Assembly: GCA_036346405.1 (NCBI GenBank)
Contig: CM070551.1
Span: 59,352,488 to 59,416,487 of the forward strand
Direction: 5' to 3'
Length of the DNA stretch: 64,000 bases
DNA from: Phyllostachys edulis
Taxonomy: Eukaryota > Streptophyta > Magnoliopsida > Poales > Poaceae
In this document: piece after piece, positions 45,103 through 57,100 of the stretch
How positions within the stretch are numbered: the first letter of the stretch is position 1
Layout of the letters: each line of letters starts with the position of its first letter
Position numbers and translations under genes: made by a program
Notes under the pieces: generated by a model
The model's database searches: none
The model's input: only the letters and a program-made list of their open reading frames with translations
What the model was told of the DNA's origin: nothing

Positions 45103-45265
45103 TTATTGGCTAGCCTCGAAATGCTAGCCATGCCCTCTGAAACAAGCACATCCAATTCTCATTCATTTGAAGCACATCAAAATTGCATTCATTTTGAAAA
45201 CAAGCACATCAATTCACAAATCAATTAACTAAAATTAACCATTAATGTACATTAATTTACACACA
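45103..45265 (-). repeat. CACTA 3' tail segment, copy 1
   Basis: TTATTGGCTAGCCTC...AATGCTAGCCATGCCC, CTCTGAAACAAG and ACTAAAATTAACCATT recur at 49351-49515 next to the internal array. Confidence 0.88.
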
Positions 45266-45379
45266 TGTACCATTATGTTCAATCTATCCCAATCAAGTTC
45301 AATACGCTACCTTTGTGGAAACTCCCATTTGGATTTATGACACATCTGCTAGGGAATGGCGCAAGGTGTGATCGAATTT

Positions 45380-48340
45380 TTATGAGCTCGCTCTGTTCCA
45401 ACGCAGATTCGGCGATGGTCGCAACCTGTCGATATGAAGGTTAAATTTGGGCTTATATAAATTGGTAAGTATATATGAAATAATTGTTGAAAGATTGACA
45501 AACTTGAGGATCATTGGTGATCGCGGAACCGATGAGTAGTTGCATGTTGTGGCAAACATAGTATCCACAGACGTTGCTTGACCGGTAATTCTTGGTAGCC
45601 TTTACAAAAATAGAATTGGTTAGTTCGAGAGGCATTGCTACGAAGTGTTATATAGGATTAATGTGTACTAGCTAGCAAGTACAGGAATTTTTGATCATGT
45701 TGCGGCGTCCTTCCTTGATATTCCATGCTTTAGCATGTAACACGTCGAACACCCTCGTGACTCCAAGAAGTTAGCCTTAGCCATTGCAAAGGAAGGAAAG
45801 ACTACAATAGAGTTTCTATGGAGGAAATGTGTTTACGATGATTAAATTCCGATAGTTGTGAAGTTGTGAGTGGCCCTCTGTGAGGGAATCTAGGTATATT
45901 ACGTATTTCCGTTTTGGTATAATTACAATTAGAATCAATGGTACCTACACGGTATGTCGGTATGGTCATTAAACCTAAGTTAGTGTTGCTTATAAAGTAC
46001 AAATCAACAAGTATAGCCGTAGTGCAACACTACTTACTTCTGGTTGTAGGGCAAAAGTATGAATTCCTTGTTGCGGTGAGCCATGAAAAAATCTATAACG
46101 TAACTCTCGACGAATGTTGCATTCGCCATGATGCTTTGCTCGGAGACAATGTGTGGGTCAAGAAACCTACCGGTGATTTCCTTCTTTCGGCTTCACGGAT
46201 CATGTATCTATTATACAAAAGCTAGGAGTTATATATAACATTTATTGATATTACACTTAACATTGACCGTGATTGTACACACTTACGATGTCCAACATCG
46301 TATGAGTGAGGCGTCGAGCTCGTCGAGGTTGAAGAGATGAACAAGTCGTCGAAGGTCACCATGAAGACGGCGTCTTGATATCGTGGTTAAAATGATCCTC
46401 CTTGAACTTGACGGTGACACCGGCGTCGTTGATCAACGGCTTGTTGGATGGTCCATGTACCATGTATGCAATTCCGTGCAATCCAAATCCTAGGGTAGGG
46501 CTGTCTAACTTCTCGAGCAGCGGCTCGCCTAGCTTGTATTTCCGACCAATGGCAAGAAGGGGATATCGGGAGAGGTCTCGATCGTCTTCGATTTGCCCTT
46601 GCCCTTCTTGCCTCGCTTTGTATAGGTCGACTTCACAAGAGTCGGTGAGCACGAGTGTAGATGCATGTGATCTGGCGGGCCCTTGCCATGTCGGTCTGAG
46701 TAGCCGGTGCGGTCGGTCCGTGGACTTGATGCCGTTGCAGACATTCCGTGAAGTTGACACCGCAGGTAGCTCGAGCGGATGTCCTCCTTGGGCCTTTGGA
46801 TGAATGTTCCAGCGGCTTGCCCTAGAGTCATGACCTCATCGTTTGGGGAATTTTCAATGACGGACCTCAAAATTGGCACAAACACCGTCCACATTCACTT
46901 TTGCGAAACCGGCGCTAGATTTGCACCGTGCACCAAAGCTCCGATGCAGATGGATACACCGCCCCAAGCGACATCTAGGGCAACAGAGACATATCTCACT
47001 TGGAGCTTGCGCCGTAGCCACCTCGTACATAACGATACAAAATTAGCTACTCCAGCGAGGCCTATCAATGGATTGAGCATTCGGAGATAATAATTATTAC
47101 GGATGTCATCGATGGAAAATCATCATCAACTATTGTGGTAGGGTTAGGGTTGGGCCTTGACTACTCGGATGTTTGGGGGTGGCTAGCGGTATAGTAGGGC
47201 GAGGCTTCCAACCGACTTGGCATTTGCAATCCCTAATCCTTTCCTCAAAGGTCTCTATCTGCTTTTGCTCGAGCATACGAATCCTTTCCTCAAAGGATTG
47301 AGTGACCTCTGTGTGATTTTTTCAAAGAGCTCATCTCGAGGATGCACGAAGATCCTCTCGTAGCTTTGCATCGTGCTCGGCTTTGGCTCTCTTCCTACTC
47401 CGGTACGATCCGAAGTCCACTTGGAACCATTGTTCCCATGTAACAAAAACACCAGCGCCTCTCATGCGACCCGGATGCTCACTTTGTTTCCTAGGGCCGC
47501 AGAGAGTATATCTTTCTCCCTATCTGCTGGAATGAGCCTTGGGAAGATTGTGCACTCGGCGTTATCGCAATATAGCCCGACATGTCATTTCACTTCCTAT
47601 GAAGTTATGGAGTAATTACAAACTAGGTAGTTCGATATCTTACGGCGTTGGGACACTTCACGGTCTTGAGGTTTGGAAAGTACACTTCCCGTGGGCGAAT
47701 ACATAACCTCGCAAATAACCAGCTTGTCGGCGCGCATCGGTGATCTCGGAAAATAGCGGGGAGAGATTCAAACCGCTTTCGCTGTTCTGATCCCTCCATA
47801 TCGGGGCTTTACCCGCATACCCAGCCGTGCCGAGTGCGTGGGGTGCTTGTTTTTGCTGGAGGGCGTGTGCGCCGCACTTTCACTCTTAAATTCATCTGTC
47901 GTCTTCTTCGCCACAAACTTCGGCCAGACTCTTCCAAGAATAGATACTTGTGGAAGGCGGCTTCAGATCCTTCTCCACATAGTTCTTGACAAGCGTGCTC
48001 TTGAAGTTCTTCCACGCTTTGCGCTTTGTAGAGCAACGCGTGTCGTCGCCGGAGTTCGGGAGTTCTACTGGGATCTCGAGCGATCACGAGAATTTCTGCC
48101 CGGCCTGGCGGTTTTGATGGTCGGGCAACACCTTCCACGAATCGTAGGTGATCTTGACCCGTTCCGTGCAACTATTCCGACCATTCTCGGAATCACGGAC
48201 GCTGCTTTCGGCGAGGATTGATAGGGTCCCGGTGATCGACCTCCGTGATGGTAAATCGGCCCGTGGGCCTTTTCGATATTCCTCTTCTTCCACCGCGATT
48301 GGATATTGTTCGAGAGGATGGTGCATCATCGGACACATGG
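45380..48340 (-). pseudogene. TNPA-like CACTA protein with a C-terminal Ulp1 (C48) protease domain
   Basis: On the minus strand, KITYDSWKVLPDH (about 48150) starts the Transposase_24 (Ptta/En/Spm) region. FHKYLFLEESG-like and RKYKLGEPLLEKLDS (about 46540) follow, then PLINDAGVTVKFKEDHF. A Ulp1-type peptidase domain follows. FMAHRNKEFILLPYN (about 46090-46045) ends at a CAGAA|GTAAGT donor, and after an intron NVCGYYVCHNM (about 45560) carries the catalytic Cys. TNPA binds subterminal repeats; Ulp1 proteases cleave SUMO. Many one- or two-base gaps break the frame. A G-rich leader (48700-49060) lies upstream. It ends close to the tail segment. Confidence 0.72.
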
Positions 48341-48699
48341 TAGGCTACTCGAGAATGAGCGAAGACATCTTCACAAGAAATAGAACATCATGTGAACAAA
48401 TGAAATCAACATAAAGCTAAGATTTAACATTTTGATATTGCTATCGGATGTAGAGTAAGCATTCAATTAGAGCTCAAGTACAACCCCAATTATCAAAACA
48501 ATTTCAAGACAAGACTATTATCATCACAGAGCATTCATCTCAAGCCCACCACACCACATTGCAATGTATTCGATGGCGATATCAAAACAAATACCATATG
48601 AATAATCGACTAGAACAAATACAAATTCCTAAAACAAGTACAATTGTCATGAAGGACCATGACAGATTATTGATAGAAATAGTTAGGAAAGGCGTGGGG

Positions 48700-49069
48700 G
48701 TTCGATCGGTAACTTCGGCATTGGTTACCTTTAGGCGTCGAGAAGGACGAGGGAGCAACGACCGAGCAAAGAGCGGCGTCGAAGGGCCTTGGGAGCTCGG
48801 GGAGGAGGTCAGCGGGCTCGGGGCGGGGCGGCGCGATGGGCTCGGGGCGCCCGGTCTGTAGGAGGAGGCTCAGCGGGCTCGGGAGGCCTTGCTGGAGGAG
48901 GAGGAGGCGTCGGCGGGATCGGGAGGAGTCGCCCGGGCTCGAGGAGGCGTCGAGGATGGTGGCGGCAGGCTCGGGGAGGAGGAGCGAGAGGAGTTGAGAA
49001 ACTTAATCGTTTGAGAGTATCTTGGCGCAAAGAAACCCTAGCTAGAGTCCAAATGTAAATAGGGATGGA
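48700..49069 (-). other. Leader/promoter side of the TNPA-like gene
   Basis: A GC-rich block, C-rich on the minus strand, upstream of the TNPA-like gene. It ends where the internal subterminal array begins. Proline-rich frames here are compositional. Confidence 0.45.
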
Positions 49070-49320
49070 CATCACGACGGTTCTAACTTAGAACCGCTCG
49101 TGATATGTGATGTATCATAGACGGTTTTAATAAACAACCGCTCTGCATGATATGATGATATCACGAGCGGTTCTAACTTAGAACCGCTCGTGATATGATA
49201 TCACGAGCGGTGTTAATAAACAACCGTCATGATATACATGTATCCTGAGCGGTTTTAATAAACAACCGTCTGTGATATATATGTGAGACGGTTTGTAGTT
49301 CAAACCGTCGTGATATTATT
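49070..49320. repeat. Internal subterminal-type array within the CACTA element
   Basis: ATATCACGAGCGGTTCTAAC and its complement, with variants (AACCGTCTGTGATAT, CCTGAGCGGTTTTAATA), recur about ten times. It has the same motif class as the two ends but sits between the two genes, with no CACTA terminus nearby. Confidence 0.88.
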
Positions 49321-49345
49321 TTGTATTGGTTAATATCTAGATCGA

Positions 49346-49550
49346 TCTGTTTATTGGCTAGCCTCAGGAAATGCTAGCCATGCCCTCTGAAACAAGTAGA
49401 AAAGACAAAAGTACATGTATATACATCCAATTCACATTCATTTGAGAAACAATCACATCCATTTCACAGTACAAATCAATCAATTAACTCAAATGAACTA
49501 AAATTAACCATTCATCAGAACGTACATATACATATACACACATTGTTCAA
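49346..49550 (-). repeat. CACTA 3' tail segment, copy 2
   Basis: Aligns with 45103-45265 (shared TTATTGGCTAGCCTC, AATGCTAGCCATGCCC, ACTAAAATTAACCATT). It follows the end of the TNPD gene. Confidence 0.88.
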
Positions 49551-52500
49551 TTAATCTTTAAAAATTAGCCCTTCATGATGATCGACGCGTATGTAGCTAG
49601 TTTCGTCATGTTCTTCTTCCTCGACCCTTATGCCGTTTTCGAAAGGAGGTAACTCGTCAAATTGATTGTATTCTTCCTCGTCCACTACATTCTCAACTCC
49701 GACAATCCTCCTTTTTCCATGAAGAACTACGTGGCGCTTCTTATTTGCCGGGTCGGTAACATAGAAGACTTGAACAACTTGGTTGCTTGATCGAATGGTT
49801 CGTCTTTGTATCCGAACACGTTCGAGGTCCACGGTAGTGACACCGTGCTTGTCGACCTTCACCGTGGGAGATGGACCCAACGGCACGAAATAGGGGATCT
49901 TGAAAAGCACGTGGTCGAGCTCCCATATCTCCTCTATTTGCCCATAGTAAGAGCTCCTCACCCATCGGTCTTGAATGCATCTATCACGGACACCGCTGCT
50001 ACGGTTAGTGCTTTTTATATCCTAAGCCTCATTATAGAATGTGTACCCATTTATGTCAGTATCCTCGCCATGTTACAAGCTGTAAATGTTGGCCCTTTTG
50101 CCAACCATGTCGAGATATCATTGACGAGCTCCTAGCAAGTCGCTCCTTCAACCATTGGTTGAACCGTGCATTGTGTTGTCTCGTGATCCAAACATCCGGC
50201 CGCACCGGATTACATTGCTGTCAAGCGTCCTTGTCTTTGGTTGATATCTGAGGACACTTGGTCATGTGTTGCAAGAACGTGAAATGGGCTTGAGCATACG
50301 CATCCATATTTGGAGTGATTGCTTTCCTTCCGATGGTCCCGATACCCTCGAGCCTCCCTCATGGCGAGATCGAGGCACACCTATCGGTTCGACTGAGCCA
50401 TGTAATCAAGGCGAGAACTCAATGACCTCTTCGGTTGCATAACCTTCGGCGATCTTGCCCTCGGCGAGATCGATTCCGTACATATGACTTGAGAATTCCC
50501 ATGAACCTCTCGAGCGGGTACATGCTACGTGGGAACACGGGCCCGCACATCTTTATCTCCCTCACAATATGAACAATGAGATGGACCATGATATCGAAAA
50601 ACGCGGCGGAGAAATACATCTCAAGATCACATAGAGTCGTCACCACCTCGTCCGTGAGCATCTAGTCCTTCGGGATCGATGACCTTCGAGCAATTGTGTT
50701 AAAAAATAACCTGACCTCATGATTGTCTCTCGGACCTTGATCGGTAAAATACTTCTAATTACAGCAGGGGCATTTGTGTCATTAACACATGACAATCATG
50801 AGACTTCATGCCAATTAACTTCAAATCTTTTATCGAAACAAGTTTCTTCATGTTGGCGAATGTAACCGGACGGAACTTTCACGCCATGCAAGCACCGCAC
50901 GTTTGGTTCTCTCGGCCTTGGGCAGAGTGTAACAAGCGAGGAAGAATACGTTAAATCCTTTATCGGTCCTTGTTGGTGCTAACTCGGTCGATGTCCATAT
51001 CAACCAAGTCAAGCCGTGCGTTGACACCATCCTTTGTTTTGTCACGAATGTTCAAGATGAGAGACCAATCAAGTCATCACATACATTCTTCTCTCGTGCA
51101 TGGCGTCGATGCGATGGCGAACTTTTAGGTGCTCCCAATAAGGTAAGTCCCAAAATATTGATCTCTTCTTCCACATGTTCTTCTTACTTGTCCTCGATTT
51201 ACATCCTTTCCAAGCACAACATCTAAATCCTTAACCATATCATAGACCTCTTTTCGCTTAAATGCCTTGGAGCCGAATCGTCCTCCTTCTCTCCGTCGAA
51301 TTGTTTCTTCATCTGCGGTATGGGTGAGCCCTCGAAGGAACCTACGATGAGCGCATGTACGGTTTTTGCTTGAGTGATTCAGCCACACACTCTCGGTATC
51401 ATCTAAGCGGTGAGTACAGGCTTTGGCCCTTTGTACTCGGCCGACAGTTAGCAAGGGCGGGATAATCATTTATGGTGCGAGAACAACAAGGAGCGTAAAG
51501 TGAAGTTCTCTCGTTTATCGCATCCCATACATGCCCCTTCAATCCACGGTATTTTTAGATCTTCCATCAATGGTGCTAGGTACACATCAATATCATTCCC
51601 GTGTTGCTTCGACCCTTGGATAAGTATCGACAACAAAATATACTTCCGCTTCATACACAACCAAGGAGGAAGGTTGTAGAATCTGAGCGTCACGCAGGCC
51701 AAGTGCTATGTCGGCCGCTCATGTTACGAAAGGATTCATTCCATCGTACTCAATCCAAACCTTATATTCCTCGGTTCCGCAAGTGAAGTCGCAAACCTCC
51801 TATCGATGTTTCTCCTTTGGGCGGAATCGGCGAGGTGTCTTAACTTTCCGTCATTCTTACGCTCCTCTGAGTGCCAATCTGATGAGTTTTGCATTCTTTG
51901 GGTTATAAAAACCGCTTCAAGCGGGGAATTACAGAAGATACCACGCCACCTTAGCAGAGGTCCTTTCTTCACCTCGATTCCTCGTCGTCATCGATTGCTT
52001 CTTCGCTTGTATCGGGATCGTTGCACGGACATACATGCATGTTTGTATACTCGTTACGGTAGAGGATCTGATCGTTCGGACATGCATGTATTCTTTCTAC
52101 TTCCATTCCCAATGGACAAAGAACCTTTTGGCTTTGTAAGTGGTTTTGGGCAACTCATTTCCCTCGGGAAGCATGTCGCTAAGAGACCTAACAGACTCAG
52201 TGAAACTCTTGTCGGACCAACCGTTGCTTGCCTTCAATTTCATGGTTTAAGCACGGATGACAACCTTGTGTATTCGACTTGCGGCAGGGAACAAAGGTTT
52301 CTCTGAGTCCTCCATCACGCCCGGAATTGAACATACTCCCTCTCATCACGGTTCCTTACGCATCGTGAAGCATCGATCTAGATTGTCATCGTGCGAGACT
52401 ATCCGAATCGGAACCACAATCGACATCATTCGGCGGCATATCGTTGACTTCTGTATAATATGCTCTTCACGTGGTGGTCCAACATGTATAACCCTTTTGA

Positions 52501-52691
52501 AACCCCTTGAATCAAGTGTGCTTCGATTTGCGCTCGGTTGTTAAACATCTTGATTCTCGCGATCAATGCATGGACATTACATATATTCCGCCCCTTATTC
52601 AACATATCCTCCTCGTGACTCTTGTAAGCGAGCACGCTATTAATGTACTCTTCACTCACACGGTTCTCAATGTACATCCGGCTTGGTCCAT
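49551..52691 (-). pseudogene. TNPD/TNP2-type CACTA transposase
   Basis: The start is the ATG at 52691 (MDQAG, then MYIENRVSEEYIN after a small gap). An N-terminal transposase-associated domain (KGRNIC...RIKMFNNRAQIEAHLIQ, to about 52450) follows. The TNP2 catalytic region includes EPRNIRFGLSTME (about 51770) and YNLPPWLCMKRKYILLSILI (about 51680-51620), then GNDIDVYLAPLMEDLK. A DUF4218-type segment follows (CDLEMYFSAAFFDIMVHLIV, PLERFMGILKSYVRNR, about 50630-50480). The DUF4216-type end reads KKRHVVLHGKRRIVGVENVV and DEEEYNQFDELPPF (about 49700-49620). The enzyme would cut the ends bearing CACTA. The order is complete, but small deletions shift the frame repeatedly, so no functional product is expected. 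Confidence 0.85.
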
Positions 52692-52769
52692 CACACGGTT
52701 CGTATTGAAAACCACGAAAATAAATAAAAGGGTGATGACTTTCGGCGTATTTTCTTAGGCTTAATTACG

Positions 52770-53340
52770 ATTTTTTCATTTTTACATTTTTCCGGATTTT
52801 ATTAACTTACATGTGGGCCCTACTTGTCGGTGACTCATTTTTATTTCATGATTTTATTTATAAAATCTATGGCGATCCCACATGTCATAGACTCGTTAGT
52901 TTATTAACTAAATGATTAAAAAGCAGTAGGATTAATTTGAAGCTCAAAGCTGGGCTTAGGGGTGACATCGCATTGCTATATAGTCGTGGCTCTCGGCCTA
53001 AGGTCTCGCTGAGGCGCAAGCGGTGATGTCCCATGGGCGCTGAAACTAGCGATTTGGCGTAGCGCTGAAACTACTCAAATTAAAGGATGCTTATGCTTGA
53101 TATCTCACCTCGATTCGAGGAAGGTGTCAATGAAAGTCGGGGAAGGTCAAAGCGGGTGGGTCGTCGATCGGTGAGCGAGGCGGCGGCGGCAAAGCTCCTC
53201 GGCGACAATATATAGCTGAAATGGACCAGCCGGCTCGGTGTGGTGAGGCGATGTACTCAAGCCGCACGCAGGCGGCAATGGACCTACCGTGGCGCCAGAG
53301 ATGGAGATCAAGAAGACTATATCATTGGCGGGGAGGCGGA
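52770..53340 (-). other. TNPD leader, with a block shared with the long LTR
   Basis: 52790-52920 aligns with 62620-62755 (TTATTAACTTACATGTGGGC, GATTTTATTTATAAAA, TTATTAACTAAATGATTAAA). The rest is a G-rich leader up to the right subterminal array. Confidence 0.7.
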
Positions 53341-53349
53341 GCTATATAT

Positions 53350-53684
53350 CGCTGTGATGAGTTAATTATCACGGACGGTTTTAACAAAACCGTCTCGTGA
53401 TATTGAATAATATCACGAGCGGTTCATGTTTGGAACCGTCGTGAAGTATCCTGACGGTTCTAACCAAAAACCGCTCGTGATATTGGGTAATATCACAGAC
53501 GGTTCATGTTTGAAACCGTCGTGATACTTCCTGACGGTTCCAAACATGAAACGTCGTGATATGACATCTTCCTGAGCGGTTTTTAGCGCGAGAATAACAC
53601 GAGCGGTGGGTAAACAAAAACCGTCGAGATTGTGTTTATCTGAGCGGTTTGATGAACCGTGCGTGATCGGCGTCGATATTAGCA
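53350..53684. repeat. CACTA subterminal repeat array, right end
   Basis: About ten units of the ATATCACGAGCGGTTCATG / AAACCGTCGTGATA class in both orientations, running up to the terminal inverted repeat. Confidence 0.88.
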
Positions 53685-54179
53685 TTTCTGTAGTAGTGAA
53701 TATTAAACAAAACGTAAATATACCTTACAGCTTTTGACTTGCAGAATGGCCGAACAGACCAAATACTTTCAGAGAATCAGTAGCGGAAGTAGATTCAGAG
53801 TAGAACGCGTGGAACCCTCACGATATGCCCACCGGCATTCGACTGTGGGCTCGCGACCTAGTTCTTGGCCTTCTTGATCTTCAGTCTTGTCCAATGCTCA
53901 TATTTGTCCTTGTAGTCTTCTTATGTGCTTACTGACTAAAAGAATATAAATAGCGAGCATGAGTACACAACCGTATTCGCAAGCCAATACACAATGCAAT
54001 TATTACAGATGCAAGGCTAATCAAAGGAAAGGCTTATGGTTCTTTTATTTTGCACAAAGCCATTTCTTGAAATAGATTAAGTTATAACAAATCCTGAGAC
54101 TTAGCATTTTACTAACACAAGTTTTATAAACTGAGTTTTTGTTTGCAAAATACTAGTGGAGATTTCATCTCCTATATCA

Positions 54180-54380
54180 TCCTAATATTTCCAATCACTC
54201 GGCTCCAATCACATATTTCCAACCACTAGGATTCAATCCCATATTTATCACTAGTTCTCCATCTAGACCATCTCAATTTTCTGGGTTCGAACCCAATATT
54301 TTCAATCACTTGGTTCCAAACCAAGATCTCCAATCACGGGGCTCCAGCCCAATCTATATCACTTTCCCGAGCTACATCCA
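54180..54380. repeat. Degenerate CCAATCACTNGGNTNCAANCC repeats
   Basis: About five imperfect units of 30-45 bases (CCAATCACTCGGCTCCAATC, CAATCACTTGGTTCCAAACC, CCAATCACGGGGCTCCAGCC) inside the long LTR. Confidence 0.6.
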
Positions 54381-56539
54381 TTTGACGATCCCAAGGTTGC
54401 AACCACCCGGCAGTTCCGGCCAGCCTACACCTGAAATTTCGGGCCGAATGCCTCTAGCGACTCTCCGGCTGCACCACCCGGTGAAATTAGGTCGCAATCT
54501 CCCTGCCCCACAGGCGAGACCACCCTCGAATCCCGAGATTGCACCACCCTTGAGCCCCAGGGCGGGGAATAGGCTGTACCCGTCCGCTAATCCTGTGTCG
54601 CATCCACCTTGAAAATCTCGTGCATGTATGCACCCAATACTTTCCACTGGTCCTCGACCAAGACAACTCAAATCCTTGGGTTCCAACCCGGCTTTTCATC
54701 CCATATTGGCGTAATCCCATACACATTCATCATTCCTTTCACACACCCAAGTCTATAACAATTTCCAGGTTCTCCCGTTTGAAATTCCTTTTCCTTTTCA
54801 AAATACCAGTAGGCTCCAATCTCGACTGCCCAAATTCATTTTCAAATGTTTGAATATGATGTCGGGCAATTTATTGCCCGAATGACAATGTATCTAAGTA
54901 AGGCTAAGCATAAGACTTAGATACAGACTTATTAACTAGTATATAAACCATTAATTCTAGGGTGACAAAGGATAGTGTTCAAGTTCAAGGATTGAAAGTT
55001 TACACACAATTATTGTTAAGTCATTAACTATGAGCTAGACCAATATAGTTGGATAAAACATAGCAATGCAATTTCATAATTTAAAACAATATAATTGTAA
55101 AAATTAGGTGCAATATGATCAAAGTATTGACTCGCCTTACTCAATGTTCCGATAAGGCTCAATATTCTGATATTCGTCTTTCTCGACATTTTGATAATAA
55201 TCCCGCTCAACATGTTGATAATCATCCTATTCAATATTCGGACAACCTTGATTCCAACCTCGATCTTGTTGGGATTTTTGATCCATTTATCTTCAGATTC
55301 TATCTACGCAGAATACATTTAAAGCCTAGTACTCACAAGCATTCTCTACAGGCATTCTATGTATACATCCACGATAATCATATAGTCAAAATCAATCCTC
55401 TTATATGCTCTCATGATTATTTTAGTTACTACTTCCTATTTACCGAGGAAGTTCCATAATAACCGGATGAGACCTATGCTCAGGTGCGAGTTCGCATATG
55501 GTGGGCAAACGTCTTACCGACACATGGGACCTAGTGCATTGAATAGTTTATTTTATCATTTTATATTTATTAAGAAAATTCCATGAGCCTTAGCTGGAAT
55601 TTCCCAGCATTGGCTAGATACCAGCCTAACATTGCATTAGGGGATCTATGGGTTTGGGTTTACTGCTTGTTGGATCCTGTGTGCGTGTATATATCTAAAC
55701 GTGACTCTATCATCTTAGGTTCTACTTTACTTTTACAATCTAGTTAGGTTACTTAACCTATTGCCGGAGTTTCTTACCTACACTTAACTACCAGTCAGCT
55801 TTATTTACTTACTATTTTATTTACTCAGGGTTGCCGTGACTAAATGGATTGTTAATCATCTAATTAACAAAGCTAACCATTATTTAGCTTAATTATCCCA
55901 GATAACCAACAGTGGCAAGTAGCCCATATGTCATCTGGATATTATATAACTAGTTGTATCTTAACTAACTAACTAAAAAAACAATTGGGCCTACGGCTGA
56001 ATGGCATACCAATTAACTTAAATTATTAAGTCATTATTATTTTAGTGATGGCCTGAACTGAATTAACTTAGTATCCTTTCTAAGTAATCTTGCTCTATAT
56101 TTTAGTTGAGCATAGATTATTGCTCACTAATAACTGACCACTCCTAGTTCCTGGCAATGTACGTTGCTATTGCTCACTCTGCATCAACACATTGTTGTTC
56201 GTACATAATTTTGCATGTCTGTGACCTTGTGTTTGGAACTCACCAAAGTGTAACTGGGTAGTTGAGCACGTGCTCTGTAGTTTATAAAGACTTTGGAAGG
56301 TTGTAGTGCCCCTTGCTAGCTGATTATTTGGTCTAGTTTAGTTATTTTGTTGATTTAAGATAGAAGAATCTTATATGAACCAAGATGTAGTGTGTGTCCA
56401 GGAGTCTATGTAAACTAGTTTTGGTTTGCTTAAACTGTTGTGCTTACGGATAGTTTTTGGGCTAAGATTTGGCCTTATGGGTTAGTTTCATTGTTTGTTC
56501 ATAAATATAGAGAATGAAATGTTGATATTATAACTAAGT

Positions 56540-57100
56540 GTTGTGTGGACAGCAGCCATGAATGCATCAGCCCTAATGAACATCATCTTTCTTCTTCTAA
56601 CCATCCTTTTGTCCATCTACAGCTACAATATTTGTGTGAACGCAGCAGATCTAGTAAGCTCACATCTTGTAATATGGATGATGAAGGCAGCAAAATACAG
56701 AGGATGCAACGCGCAAACCGACAGATCTACCAGCAACAGAGAAATATTTGGGAATAGAACAACTATGAATAGCAGGTAGACATGGGGAATGAAATCAGTG
56801 CCCTTGAACAACGAGTATGAATGGGAAAATAGCCAAACTAGATCAAATCCAAATCTCCCAGCGACATTCACTTGTAACAGTTAGGTCTACCAACAACCAC
56901 CACAAATCCAACTAAATAATCAATCCATTGAGCTACTATTGGGCGATTTGGGCTCCATACCATCGGTGTGCGCGAGGAAGACGGATCCGAGCTGACGGCC
57001 TCTGCAGAATCTTGTTCCTGGCAATGTCTTGCTTTCTCAATTGTGCCTCTATGTCCACTCTTCTCTTCCCTTGTCCACTTAGTCAGCGGCCTTGCACTTC
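56540..57100. other. Unassigned sequence beside the PPR fragment
   Basis: Holds a 78-codon plus-strand frame (56543-56779) with a hydrophobic stretch (LMNIIFLLLTILLSIYSY), and overlapping minus-strand frames. None is recognised. It may be intron or flank of the captured PPR gene. Confidence 0.35.

Larger units (their letters stand above)
44684..53698 (-). mobile_element. CACTA (En/Spm-type) DNA transposon, 9.0 kb
   Basis: Both ends read CACTACTACAGAAA in inverted orientation (44684-44697, 53685-53698) and are flanked by the 3 bp duplication AAT (44681-44683, 53699-53701). Subterminal arrays of an ACCGCTCGTGATAT-type motif lie inside both ends. Two minus-strand genes are present: a TNPD-type transposase (52691-49551) and a TNPA-type gene with a Ulp1-like protease domain (48340-45400). 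Both are broken. The perfect ends mean that a transposase supplied in trans might still recognise it. Confidence 0.96.

Noticed and set aside
46402..46803. 133-codon plus-strand frame in the CACTA
   Set aside because: It is antisense to the TNPA-like coding sequence, which has the recognisable motifs.
51806..52306. 166-codon plus-strand frame in the CACTA
   Set aside because: It is antisense to the TNPD transposase region. The minus strand carries the TNP2 motifs.
56543..56779. 78-codon frame with a hydrophobic segment, possible small membrane protein
   Set aside because: No similarity, an overlapping hydrophobic frame on the other strand, and position inside LTR/captured DNA.
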